DNA of 37,079 nt from Hydnum rufescens UP504. Lineage: Eukaryota; Basidiomycota; Agaricomycetes; Cantharellales; Hydnaceae. The notes beneath the pieces were generated by a model. The model did not search any database and was not told the origin of the DNA. It was given only the letters and a program-made list of their open reading frames with translations. Location: contig MU129014.1 in NCBI GenBank assembly GCA_014904985.1, positions 67,256 through 104,334 of the forward strand, in the 5' to 3' direction. A program made the translations under genes and the position numbers. Position 1 is the stretch's first letter. Each line of letters opens with the position of its first letter. Shown in pieces: positions 10,970-20,520 of the stretch.

Positions 10970-12990
10970 GGTCAGCCACTTGGGCTGACCTCAAAAGGAG
11001 TACCATTTGAGGTCATTTCGCTGGCCTAAGGAGGACTGATTTTCTTTGATGGAAATTCAACTGCAGCCAATATCAATACTACATGGAGGGGGAACCACAT
11101 GGGGGTAGCAGGAGGGGGTCTGGAAACCAGGGGAATGTGGGCCTTGGGGTCAGCAGGCAACACAGCATTATCAGGGATAGCCACAATGGGTTATAATGAG
11201 TGATTTTGTACTCTGATAGACATTGACACATATGGAGACTAATTATGACGATACATGGAGAACACAGGGATGATCCATTACCTCCACCAGGGAAAGGGGT
11301 GTTGAAAAGCTGTGATTTGGGTGCACAGAATGCACCCACACACAGCTTGAACAACAACCCCCGTCCCCCTGGGGGACCACATGAGGGCAGTGGGAGAGGA
11401 TGGGGATAGTGAGATGAGGGATGATCGTATTGCTTTGTAAATGGGCTTAAAAGATGCGGACAAACAAGGTGATTCCAACAAGCCTACAAACACCCCAATT
11501 TGGTTAATATTTGAGGATTCCAGGTGATGTTGAGTGGGAGGGCAGGAGGAGATCAGGAACAGCATGGCCAAAAATTGTTGGACTACCTTGAGAGTGGGGG
11601 TGTTGAAAAGCTGCAATTTGGGCACATAGAATGCACCCACACACAGCTTGAACAACAACCCCCTTCCTCCTGGGGGACCACATGAGGGCAGGGGGAGAGG
11701 ATGGAGATAGTGAGATGAGGAATGATCAGATTGCTTTGTAAATAGGCTTGAATAATGTGGACAAACAGGACAAATCCAGCAAGCCTGAGAGCTCCTGAAA
11801 TGGCCAATATTTGGTCATCCCAGCTGCTGTTGAGTGGAAGGTGAAGTGAATGTGGTCATGGATTCTCTTGAGGTAGGCTTGTTGGACAGCTGAGATTTGG
11901 GCACACAGAATGTGCCCACACTCAGCCTGTCTGACAAAGCCATGGCCCTGGTGGGACCTGGGGCTGTCCCATTTGAAGTACAGTGGTGTTGAAACGGTGG
12001 ACTCAACACCAGCAGTTGCCACAGTCAGCAAAGCACCCATGTACACAGTTGTGCAGCAATCTTGCCAGCATTAATGTTGGTGATTCCATTGTCACATTGT
12101 GTTTTTCCTCTTTATGTCCATCTACCTATTTTGGTGTGTGCAGCATTACTGTGTATGCATATATGTATGTATACTGTACTCTTGTAACCAACTATTCCCA
12201 ATTTTGGAGCATGACACAGAAATTTGCATCTGGGGCCCCCCAGGACCATTCACAACTCAATGTGATGTGTGACATCAGGCAAATTCATTCATTCTGGGAC
12301 ATCTCAGCAATTAGGGGCATAGCCTCTCAACTAGTACTGGTCAAGCAGGAACAAAGATCTTATTGATTCTCATCACCTAGGCCATGTAAGGCTACTAGTA
12401 CATGGGACTCTTCCCTTGGGGTTCTCAATGAGTGCGACCATGCCCCCAAAGCCAGTTTACACCTTGTGTGATGTGTGACAATGACCAGATTTGGTTCAAT
12501 TCACAGGGGTGTGTGACTGTGTGACTGAATAGTTGGTCATAAGGTAGTATTAGCCTCCAGACCTCTTCCTCAGGTCTTTCCCCAATGTCTATTTCAATAT
12601 GTACAGGACATGTACTGCCATTATGTACATTCCTGCAGCCATGGGGCAGGGACAATATTTTAAATGATTATATTTTCTCAGAGACAATGGAGTGGCAGTT
12701 GCCCTCCACTCTGGGAGACCATCTGAATAACATGATTCCAGCAAGACCTGAATACTCTGGCATTGGGAGCAGATTCACTATGCCTATCACAACCAGGTTT
12801 GTTCTTTTCTCCACAACAAATGTTGTATCAGGCTCTAGTACAATCTGGATATGGGGATAGTATCCACCTTCAGTCATGTGAGCACATATCCTCAATGAGA
12901 TCCAAGCCTTGTCACATGTCACACAATCCCATGAACTGAGTTTCAGAGATACAGGGAGGTCACCCAATATTAAAGCACCCCTGGTTCTGA
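10970..12990 (+). repeat. Left arm of palindrome
   Basis: This arm is intact relative to the right arm and keeps the empty copia target site (ACTAG at 12394-12398, the reverse complement of the CTAGT duplication). Inner repeats spaced about 300 bp carry AACAACAACCCCC near 11347 and 11648. Confidence 0.7.
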
Positions 12991-13006
12991 AATATTGAGC
13001 ACTCAA
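12425..13006 (-). pseudogene. Hypothetical ORF in the left palindrome arm
   Basis: One frame reads from a TTG-initiated SAQYFRTRGALIL stretch at 13006 through a single TAA near 12668 and on through PHGCRNVHNGST and HIEIDIGERPEEEVWRLIL to a stop at 12425. Both halves are in the same frame (offset 351 nt), so this is probably one ancestral coding sequence broken by one stop. No ATG is in a good position; the real start may lie outside or be lost. I do not recognise the product. The right arm carries the inverted counterpart. Confidence 0.45.
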
Positions 13007-13065
13007 AAGAACATCCAGAAATCCAGTGTAAGAGCTATTGGGGATTTCCTAATGCATAGAGGCAC

Positions 13066-13734
13066 TCAGAACCAGGGGTGCTTTAATATTGGGTGACCTC
13101 CCCATATCTCTGAAACTCAGTTCATGGGATTGTGTGACATGTGACAAGGCTTGGATCTCATTGAGGATATGTGCTCACATGACTGAAAGTGGATACTATC
13201 CCCATATCTAGATTGTACTAGAGCCTGATACAACATTTGTTGTGGAGAAAAGAACAAACCTGGTTGTGATAGGCATAGTGAATCTGCTCCCAATGCCAGA
13301 GTATTCAGGTCTTGCTGGAATCATGTTATTCAGATGGTCTCCCAGAGTGGAGGGCAACTGCCACTCCATTGTCTCTGAGAAAATATAAATAAGTCCATTT
13401 CTTCACCACTCAGTGGAGCCTTGACTACTGCCAGTGGCCTCCCATCTTCTAATATATATATATCTCATTTAAAATATTGTCCCTGCCCCATGGCTGCAGG
13501 AATGTACATAATGGCAGTACATTTCCTGTACATATTGAAATAGACATTGGGGAAAGACCTGAGGAAGAGGTCTGGAGGCTAATACTACCTTATGACCAAC
13601 TATTCAGTCACACAGTCACACACCCCTGTGAATTGAACCAAATCTGGTCATTGTCACACATCACACAAGGTGTAAACTGGCTTTGGGGGGCATGGTCACA
13701 CTCATTGAGAACCCCAAGGGAAGAGCCCCATGTA
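13066..13734 (+). pseudogene. Hypothetical ORF in the right palindrome arm
   Basis: This is the inverted counterpart of 12425-13006. In this arm a TAG near 13207 (CATATCTAG versus CATATCCAG in the left arm) and an insertion of about 76 bp (13388-13463) break the frame. The second half, beginning PHGCRNVHNGSTFPVH near 13480, is still open. The copia target site CTAGT lies directly after this segment at 13735. Confidence 0.4.
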
Positions 13735-13739
13735 CTAGT
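13735..13739. repeat. Target-site duplication, left
   Basis: CTAGT directly precedes the LTR. It matches 18556-18560, and the intact site is preserved in the opposite palindrome arm at 12394-12398. Confidence 0.93.
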
Positions 13740-14020
13740 TGTCAGACTGGATGATAGACTCAGTCTCATATTAGAGGACTATTATTATTGTAGATAGTAC
13801 CTGGATAATAGAACTATATACAATATGTAAGAAGTCTGAAAGGAGTGGAATAGCAGTACTTCTCGGCTTACCTCAGTCTTGTATTAGAGGACTGAGGAAA
13901 GCCTTTCGGGTGTATCTGATAATCTATACAGGTAGATGAGCAATGGGATATAAAAGGAAGGTGTTTCATAAAAGGAAAAATGTCCTAGAAAGGCAATCGG
14001 CTTAGCCTTGATCTCCGACA
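13740..14020 (-). repeat. 3' LTR of copia element
   Basis: In element orientation it starts TGTCGGAGATCAAGGC at 14020 and ends at 13740. Differences from the 5' LTR include CCGACA versus CCAACA and CTCGG versus CTTGG, that is, CpG transitions kept in this copy. Confidence 0.93.
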
Positions 14021-14030
14021 CGCCCACTCA
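14021..14030 (-). promoter_or_regulatory. Polypurine tract
   Basis: In element orientation TGAGTGGGCG ends directly at the 3' LTR. Its first three bases are the TGA that ends the last pol frame. Confidence 0.6.
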
Positions 14031-14786
14031 AGGGTGTCCAGATGCGTTCAATCCCATTAATTCAGTGAGCACATGAAATTGGTCCTTTGGAAGCGCCTTT
14101 GTAAGGATATCAGCAAGTTGCTTGTCTGTTGGAACATACTCGAGTGATATTGTGCAGTCTTCGAGTTTCTCCTGCACAAAATGATGTCCCACTTCTAAGT
14201 GCTTTGTCCGGTCTGAGAATTTCTTGTTGCATGCAAGAGCTATTGCGGATTGATTATTGACATAAATAATGGTAGGATCTTGTAGCAGAAAATCGAGGTC
14301 GCTCAGCAAGTGTCAGTACCATAGTGCATCTCGGGTTCCATGTGTCACAGCCATGTACTCTCCCTCGGTGCTGGAGAGTACGACACTAGTCTGCTTCCAT
14401 GAGCTCCAACCCACTGGTGCACCACAGAGGATCCAAATAACACCGGTAATGGATCGTCGGTCCACAGGATCGCCAGCCCAGTCTGAATCCGTGAAGCCAT
14501 GCAGAGTACTCAGGTCTTTGCCATCAAAGGTGAGAGTCGAGTCCTTTGTCTTGACCAGGTACTGGTAAACTCACTTTAGAGCACTAAGGTGGTCAGTGCC
14601 AGGGGTCGCTGCATGTCGGCTGAGGTACCCAATGGCAAATGTGAGGTCAGGGCAGGTTCCAGTCATTGTGTACATGATGGAACCGAGCATAGATTGGTAA
14701 AGCTGAGTGTCAACTGTCGTATTTTCCAATTTTTCAAGTTTAAGTTTTGTGGCCATAGAAGTGGTGGCCAGGCGAGCCTCAAGCAT
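14028..14786 (-). pseudogene. pol: Copia RT C-terminus and RNase H
   Basis: This continues the RT frame through TGA at 14571-14573 and 14313-14315. Motifs are YQSMLGSIMYTMTGTCPDL, FTDSDWAGD, SSTEGEYMA, NQSAIALA and RTKHLEVGHHFVQEKL, the usual copia RNase H order. The Asp expected before NQSA is Asn (codon 14256-14258), a GTC-GAT to GTC-AAT CpG transition. The frame ends with TGA at 14028-14030 inside the polypurine tract. Confidence 0.88.
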
Positions 14787-14792
14787 ATTGAA

Positions 14793-15623
14793 TCACTCAA
14801 GAATGTCACAGATATAAAGATCCTGCGAGATAGTGATAGTCCACTGAGTATGATCACATACTATCTTAATCCCAGTATACCAGTGGAGATTGCCCATATA
14901 GTGCATGTCAAAGGTGCCGAGGAGCTGATCCTTCTGGTGGGTAAGTGAGTGTTTTGATGTTGCAAGTAAGACATCATCAACATGGGCACCAAGAATGGAT
15001 GTCCCATGTTTATTTTGTTGAGTGAAGACGGCATAATCAGCATTGGTTCTAATCCAGCTGATTTTGGAGAATACCAATCTCATTTCCAAATACCATTCAT
15101 GTGCTGCCTGCTTAAGCCCATAGAGGCTTCGGTGCAGTACCCAAACCATCCCAGATTTAGGAGGAGTAAAGCCAGGGGCCGGCTCCATGTAAATGAGTTG
15201 TTTCAAAATAGGATTGAGAAATGCCGATTTGACATCAAAATGAACGAGTTTGAGATTGAATTTCACAGCAAGTGTGAGGATGATTAAGAATGATTGTTTT
15301 CGGATTGTAGGGGCATAGGTCTCAAAGAAGTCCACTCCAGGGATCTCGGTATATCCTTTCGCAACAATCCGAGTGTGGAACTTCTCGATTTCTCTGCTAG
15401 ATGTCTGTTTGACTTTGAATACCCAGCGACTGCTGACTACCTGACGTTCTGGAGGTGGTCTTTCAATCCAGTCGAAAGTCCCTGTCTTTTTTAGAGCTTC
15501 CATCTCGTACATGCATGCTTCAAGCCATTGGGGAGCTTCGGGTGAAGCCATAGCCTCTCGGTATGTTGAAGGTTCATGCGGCATTGCGAGGTTTGCGATG
15601 CTCATCGCCCACTGAATTGGCAT
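14793..15623 (-). pseudogene. pol: Copia reverse transcriptase segment
   Basis: RVT_2 type, with WVFKVKQ, RIVAKGYTEIPGVDF, LVHFDVKSAFLN, LYGLKQAAHEW and the catalytic HVDDVLLAT block (the fungal variant of YVDD). It copies element RNA into DNA. Its frame is shifted by one nucleotide from the integrase frame, with the change around 15600-15640 where both frames are open. The segment ends with TGA at 14793-14795, again where Arg would fit. The catalytic Asp pair is intact. Confidence 0.9.
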
Positions 15624-17085
15624 CTGGAGTTTCAGGTGCCGCAGGTGGTTTAGGACAGGTATATGAGGTGAGTGTCAGTTTCAGATTTTCGTCATCATGT
15701 ATTGGTTTAACAATCGTTCTGCCTGAACGTTGGGGAACAGGTGAATTGGGTAATGGTTGGATATCGGGTGCTTTTCCTTGCAGCTGTGGTTGCAAGTCCA
15801 TAGGAATGGAGGGTTTAATCGGTGTGTCAGGGTTTTCCTTTGCACTCATAGGATTCTGATTTCCCTCTTGCCTGTCAGTTTCTTCTTGCTCTTGCCAATC
15901 AATCTCCCCCCTCTCAACTGTGGATCTGACTTCAATCTCAACATGTTCTGTTGTACCCGTACCCTCATCAAAGATAACGTCGTGCGACTTGTAGAAACGT
16001 TTGGATTTTGGGTCATGTACATGGTATGCCTTCTTGGTATGTGAGTATCCAAGATAGATGCAGTCCATGCTCTGGGCTCCAAGTTTGTCATGGTATTTGG
16101 CTGGCACTTGAACATAGGCTTTACAGCCAAATATACGGAGTAGCGATAGGTTTGGTTTCACACCAAAGTACGCCTCATATGGGGTGATATTCCTGGGCAA
16201 TGCTCTGGATGGGGTAATATTATGAATATGAACTGAGTGTTCAACAGCATACCCCCAGAGGAATTTCGGGAGACCTGAGCCATGAACCATAGACTGGGCA
16301 TGTCCCATGAGGTATCCATTTGTGTGTTTGGCTACACCATTCTCCGCAGGGGTATTGGGGTTCGTATACTCATGTTTCTGCCCCTTCTCCTTGAGGTAGG
16401 CAGTGAATTCTCATGAGTCATATTCCCCTCCGCCATTGGTTCGCAGTGTTTTAACTCATGTACCGGTTTCGTTCTTGACACGCGTGACAAAGGATTTATA
16501 TTCCAAAAGTGTGTCACTCTTGTTCTTTATGAGTGCAACACTAGTATAACGGGTTTTGTCGTCAATGAATAGGACATAGTATTGCTCTTTTGATGGTGTA
16601 GCAATTGATGCTGGCCCCCAGACATCGGAAAATACATGACCAAGTACAGTATTGGCATGTGTCAATGTCTCTTTTGGAATTGGGGTCCACACATGCTTCC
16701 CTTCAACACATCGCTTGCAAACGGAAGAGGGCTCCTTCAATCCAGGTAAGACATTCATGCCTTTGACAAGGTCCTTATTTACCATGTCACGGATTGAGTC
16801 ATAATTTGTGTGGCCCAGTCGCTGATGCCAAGTCTCAATAGAGGCGCATGAAGAGGTTGAACCAATGGCAAGTATGTGCTCGCCAGGGGGAGTGATGGTG
16901 ACACATGCCTGTTCCTCTGTGCAGATAGAGACTCGCAAGGTATACAGGTTGCCATCAATAGGAGCGTGTCCGACGACCTCGTTTTTAGAATTAAGGATGG
17001 TGCATTTGTCTATGCCAAATTGGGTAAAGTAGCCAGAGTGCAAGAGCTGTTGCACCGAGAGTAGATTGCCATTTAGATTAGGCAC
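15574..17085 (-). pseudogene. pol: Copia integrase segment
   Basis: This is in frame with Gag and protease. It carries the zinc-binding region (WHQRLGHTN with CKRCVEGK) and an rve-type core beginning FSDVWGPA. TGA codons lie at 16456-16458 and 16411-16413. The second catalytic Asp, normally in an RTDGGGEY context, reads Asn here (codon at 16435-16437); the change is a CpG transition. The Glu context PNTPAENGV is kept. After the core comes the usual FLWGYA...YEAYFGVKP...FGCKAYV...DCIYLGYS region and a hydrophilic linker rich in Glu, Gln and Pro. It is inactive by stops and by active-site loss. Confidence 0.88.
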
Positions 17086-17097
17086 ATGTAGAACTGA

Positions 17098-17430
17098 TCA
17101 GAATATCGCAGGTACGGATTTATTGGTCCCCATACCCATCTCGACCATTATTCGACCTTCGCCCACTGCTTCGATATAGTAGTGATCTCCTAGCCAAACA
17201 CAGCATGGGGGATGTATCTTCTGGTATGTACTGAACCAGCCCCATTGTGATGACATGTGAGCAGAGGTGCCAGAATCCACAATCCAGGTTTGTTGGCAAC
17301 TCAGGGATGAAAGTTTGTTCACAACATGTAGCTCGATATGTTCGTCATCAGTGTCATTGATATCGCTCTTGTCACTTGTAAATGCCATGAATAAATCCAC
17401 TGGCTTTGACGAATTTCCTCCGGTATTCAA
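17098..17430 (-). pseudogene. pol: Copia protease segment
   Basis: In the same frame as Gag, this holds the aspartic protease signature WIVDSGTSAHMS followed by WLGDHY. The protease cuts the Gag-Pol polyprotein. It is bounded by TGA at 17470-17472 and at 17098-17100, each where Arg (CGA) would fit. The catalytic Asp-Ser-Gly is intact. Confidence 0.85.
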
Positions 17431-17469
17431 TGTTCCAGAGGTCTTGTTAGCAACCTTCCCTTTCTCCTC

Positions 17470-18267
17470 TCAGTTTGGTGGTCCTTGACCTTCTGCTCCT
17501 CCCCCTTTCAAGTAGCATTTCTCAATGGTGTGACCAAATCGCCAGCAGTTTGTACATCTTTTCCCTTTCTTTCTGTCTTTCCCATCCTTTCCATTCTTGG
17601 CTTTAACTGCGTGGGCTTGGAATGCCGCATCACCAGTTTCCCGGCGACATTGCTGTTCGGCAAGAATTAAGGTAACAACCTTATACGAGTCAAGTTTGTC
17701 ATCGGCAGTAACACCAATGGAAGTTTGGAGAGTGCTGTAGGAGGGTGGAAGTGAGAGGAGGATGGCAATGGCGAGGATATTATCAGGGAGTCCAAATCCG
17801 AGGTTTGTGAGCTTCAGGGCACGAGACTGCAGCTCATTAATCTGTGTCTCTAGGTCCGACGAGTCATTGAATTGTTCACGCCAGATTTTCCCCATCAGGT
17901 AAGAAATAGCTTGTACACCAGACCCTTCATAGCATGTACAAAGGGCAGTCCAGATGGCTTTTGCATCAGTAAGATGCATTACTCCTGTAAGCAGTTCATC
18001 CTCTAGAGTGAGGGTGATCTGTTGGCGTGCCTCACAGTTCTTGGTTATCCAAGCTGCATGGCCCTCAGAATCCCTGCTGGGCTCCTTCTTGTAATTGTCA
18101 CCAGTGACATAATCAAGAAGGTTACATGCTTCGAGAATTTCTCGCACATGGTATTCCCACAGCATAAAATTTCCGCCATCGCCAGCGAGTTTAGGGATTG
18201 AGGCAAATAGTCGCCCAGTTGGATCCGCAGGAGTTCCACCGGTAGTAGCTGGAGCTAATGTGCCCAT
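17470..18267 (-). CDS. gag: Copia Gag with zinc knuckle
   Basis: This 265-residue open stretch starts MGTLAPATTGG at the ATG inside the primer-binding site. It forms the nucleocapsid that packages element RNA in cytoplasmic particles. The UBN2/retrotran_gag-like core contains WITKNCEARQQITLTL, AKAIWTAL and ILLSLPPSYSTL. A CCHC knuckle, CTNCWRFGHTIEKC (CX2CX4HX4C), lies near residues 240-253 after a Lys-rich stretch. A TGA at 17470-17472 ends it; reading continues in the same frame into protease, so in the active ancestor Gag and Pol formed one polyprotein. Confidence 0.88.
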   Translation of the reverse strand: MGTLAPATTGGTPADPTGRLFASIPKLAGDGGNFMLWEYHVREILEACNLLDYVTGDNYKKEPSRDSEGHAAWITKNCEARQQITLTLEDELLTGVMHLTDAKAIWTALCTCYEGSGVQAISYLMGKIWREQFNDSSDLETQINELQSRALKLTNLGFGLPDNILAIAILLSLPPSYSTLQTSIGVTADDKLDSYKVVTLILAEQQCRRETGDAAFQAHAVKAKNGKDGKDRKKGKRCTNCWRFGHTIEKCYLKGGGAEGQGPPN

Positions 18268-18271
18268 AACC
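18262..18271 (-). promoter_or_regulatory. Primer-binding site (half-tRNA initiator Met type)
   Basis: Directly after the 5' LTR the element reads GGTTATGGGC. This is the motif Drosophila copia uses to prime from the anticodon region of a cleaved initiator-Met tRNA. The gag ATG lies inside it. Confidence 0.75.
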
Positions 18272-18555
18272 TGTCAGAGGACTGGATAATAGAACTCAGT
18301 CTCGTATTAGAGGACTATTATTATTGTAGATAGTACCTGGATAATAGAACTATATACAATATGTAAGAAGTCTGAAAGGAGTGGAATAGCAGTACTTCTT
18401 GGCTTACCTCAGTCTTGTATTAGAGGACTGAGGAAAGCCTTCAGGTGTATCCAATAATCTATACAGGTAGATGAGCAATGGGATATAAAAGGAAGGTGTT
18501 TCATAAAAGGAAAAATGTCCTAGAAAGGCAATCGGCTTAGCCTTGATCTCCAACA
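18272..18555 (-). repeat. 5' LTR of copia element
   Basis: In element orientation it starts TGTTGGAGATCAAGGC at 18555 and ends TCTGACA at 18272. It is almost identical to the LTR at 13740-14020; it has AGG and A insertions near its end. A TATAAAAGG-like motif is not obvious in element orientation. Confidence 0.93.
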
Positions 18556-18560
18556 CTAGT
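18556..18560. repeat. Target-site duplication, right
   Basis: CTAGT directly follows the LTR and pairs with 13735-13739. Confidence 0.93.
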
Positions 18561-20132
18561 AGCCTTACATGGCCTAGGTGATGAGAATCAATAAGATCTT
18601 TGTTCCTGCTTGACCAGTACTAGTTGAGAGGCTATGCCCCTAATTGCTGAGATGTCCCAGAATGAATGAATTTGCCTGATGTCACACATCACATTGAGTT
18701 GTGAATGGTCCTGGGGGGGCCCCAGATGCAAATTTCTGTGTCATGCTCCAAAATTGGGAATAGTTGGTTACAAGAGTACAGTATACATACATATATGCAT
18801 ACACAGTAATGCTGCACACCAAAATAGGTAGATGGACATAAAGAGGAAAAACACAATGTGACAATGGAATCACCAACATTAATGCTGGCAAGATTGCTGC
18901 ACAACTGTGTACATGGGTGCTTTGCTGACTGTGGCAACTGCTGGTGTTGAGTCCACTGTTTCAACACTCACTGTACTTCAAATGGGACAGCCCCAAGTCC
19001 CACCAGGGCCATGGCTTTGTCAGACAGGCTGAGTGTGGGCACATTCTGTGTGCCCAAATCTCAGCTGTCCAACAAGCCTACCTCAAGAGAATCCATGACC
19101 ACATTCACTTCACCTTCCACTCAACAGCAGCTGGGATGACCAAATATTGGCCATTTCAGGAGCTCTCAGGCTTGCTGGATTTGTCCTGTTTGTCCACATT
19201 ATTCAAGCCTATTTACAAAGCAATCTGATCATTCCTCATCTCACTATCTCCATCCTCTCCCCCTGCCCTCATGTGGTCCCCCAGGAGGAAGGGGGTTGTT
19301 GTTCAAGCTGTGTGTGGGTGCATTCTATGTGCCCAAATTGCAGCTTTTCAACACCCCACTCTCAAGGTAGTCCAACAATTTTTGGCCATGCTGTTCCTGA
19401 TCTCCTCCTGCCCTCCCACTCAACATCACCTGGAATCCTCAAATATTAACCAAATTGGGTGTTCGTAGGCTTGTTAGAATTGCCTTGTTCATCCGCATCT
19501 TTCAAGCCTATTTACAAAGCAATCCAATCACTCTTCATCTTGCCATCTCCATCCTCTCCCCCTGCCCTCATGTGGTCCCCCAAGGGGAAGGGGATTGTTG
19601 TTCAAGCTGTGTGTGGGTGAATTCTATGCATCCAAATCACAGCTTTTCAACACCCCCACTCTCAAGGTGTTCTGACAATTTTTGGTCTCACTGTTCCTCA
19701 TCTCCTCCTCCCCTCCCACTCAATATCCCTCATATCTTTCCCCACTTGGGCATTCATGGGCTTGTTGGATTTGTCTTGTTCACCTGGATCTATGAAATAT
19801 ATTTACAACACCCCAGACAATCACTTGGGATTGTGAAGTAGAGGCCCTTGGTCATGTCTATATAGAGCCCTCATAGATAGTGAAGATTAATGTACTTGAA
19901 TTCTTATCCTTTAATGTGTATAGCCCTTGCATTGAAATCCATCTTGTTAAGTCTTTGAGGTTGAGGCCATTGACATTGGTTAATGTCAAATTTGATGTCA
20001 AAACCATCCATCCGAGGTCAAAATTCAGTTTTTGATCATCACTTGACATCAACCCCAATTTAAGCCTCTCAGGCCCAGACAACATGTCAAAATGGTACTC
20101 CTTTTGAGCTAAGGCTATATGGCTGACCAGCC

Positions 20133-20520
20133 TGTCGAGGGGTCAGACCCATGGGTCTGGGGGCCAAACTCATGAGTTTGATGGTCCACCTCATGGTCTG
20201 AGGATCTAACTCATGGTCTGAGTCTGCTCATGATGGTCTGAGGGTCTGGCTCATGAGTCTGAGGGTCTAACTCATGAGTCCAGGGCTCAAACCCATGGGT
20301 CTGGGGTCAAACTCATGGGTCTGGAGGTCAAACTCATGGCTCTAGGGGTCAAACCCATGGGTCTAATGCTCTAACTCATGGGTCAGCAGGTCCCACCCAT
20401 GGGTGGAGTGGCCCAGCCCATGAGTTTTATTGTCAATACCCTGCTCTGACCATGCCAAAACCATGGTTTAGTGCTGTCCCCTCATGGGTCAATATTTGTC
20501 CAACCCATGGGTCTGTGATA
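20133..20520. repeat. Minisatellite with ACCCATGGGT cores
   Basis: About 15 imperfect units of 20-26 bp of the type GTCAAACTCATGGGTCTGGG run along this stretch. Many units contain the self-complementary core ACCCATGGGT or ACTCATGAGT. The array starts right after the outer end of the palindrome and runs into the 3' edge of the KDZ-associated fragment, where its motif even enters the coding frame (THGLDKY). Confidence 0.7.

Larger units (their letters stand above)
13740..18555 (-). mobile_element. Ty1/copia LTR retrotransposon, full length but inactive
   Basis: A 4816-bp element in minus orientation with two LTRs (281 and 284 bp, TG...CA) is flanked by the 5-bp target duplication CTAGT (13735-13739 and 18556-18560). 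Domain order is Gag with zinc knuckle, protease, integrase, reverse transcriptase, RNase H, which is the copia order. The primer-binding site and polypurine tract abut the LTRs. The LTRs differ at about ten positions, several of them CpG, so insertion is not very recent. At least seven in-frame TGA codons and one frame change make it non-autonomous. Confidence 0.95.
10970..20128. mobile_element. Large palindromic (fold-back) element with nested copia
   Basis: The left arm (10970-12990) is the inverted copy of the right arm (13066-20128 without the copia insertion), around a spacer at 12991-13065. Long stretches are identical: about 12280-12400 matches 18560-18680 in reverse complement without a visible difference. 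The outer ends share GGTCAGCCA and TCAAAAGGAGTACCATTT (10991-11010 versus 20087-20107, inverted) in about 65 bp of roughly 70% identity. Each arm carries a family of 280-300 bp tandem units and one hypothetical ORF. No transposase is recognised. It may be a fold-back transposon or an inverted duplication of a smaller repeat. Confidence 0.65.
13066..20128 (-). repeat. Right arm of palindrome, interrupted by copia
   Basis: This arm runs from TCAGAACCAGGGGTGC at 13066 outward. It contains the copia insertion and, unlike the left arm, an extra segment of about 76 bp near 13388-13463. Tandem units start around 19030, 19310 and 19609 (spacing 280 and 299 bp). Confidence 0.7.

Noticed and set aside
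11079..12046. Overlapping ORFs of 90-130 codons in the left arm
   Set aside because: They are frames of the 280-300 bp tandem units, repeated in the opposite arm, with no recognisable domain.
15582..15660. Programmed +1 or -1 frameshift signal in copia
   Set aside because: No slippery heptamer or stem-loop is evident at the junction, and this family type is usually a single polyprotein; a decay indel is simpler.
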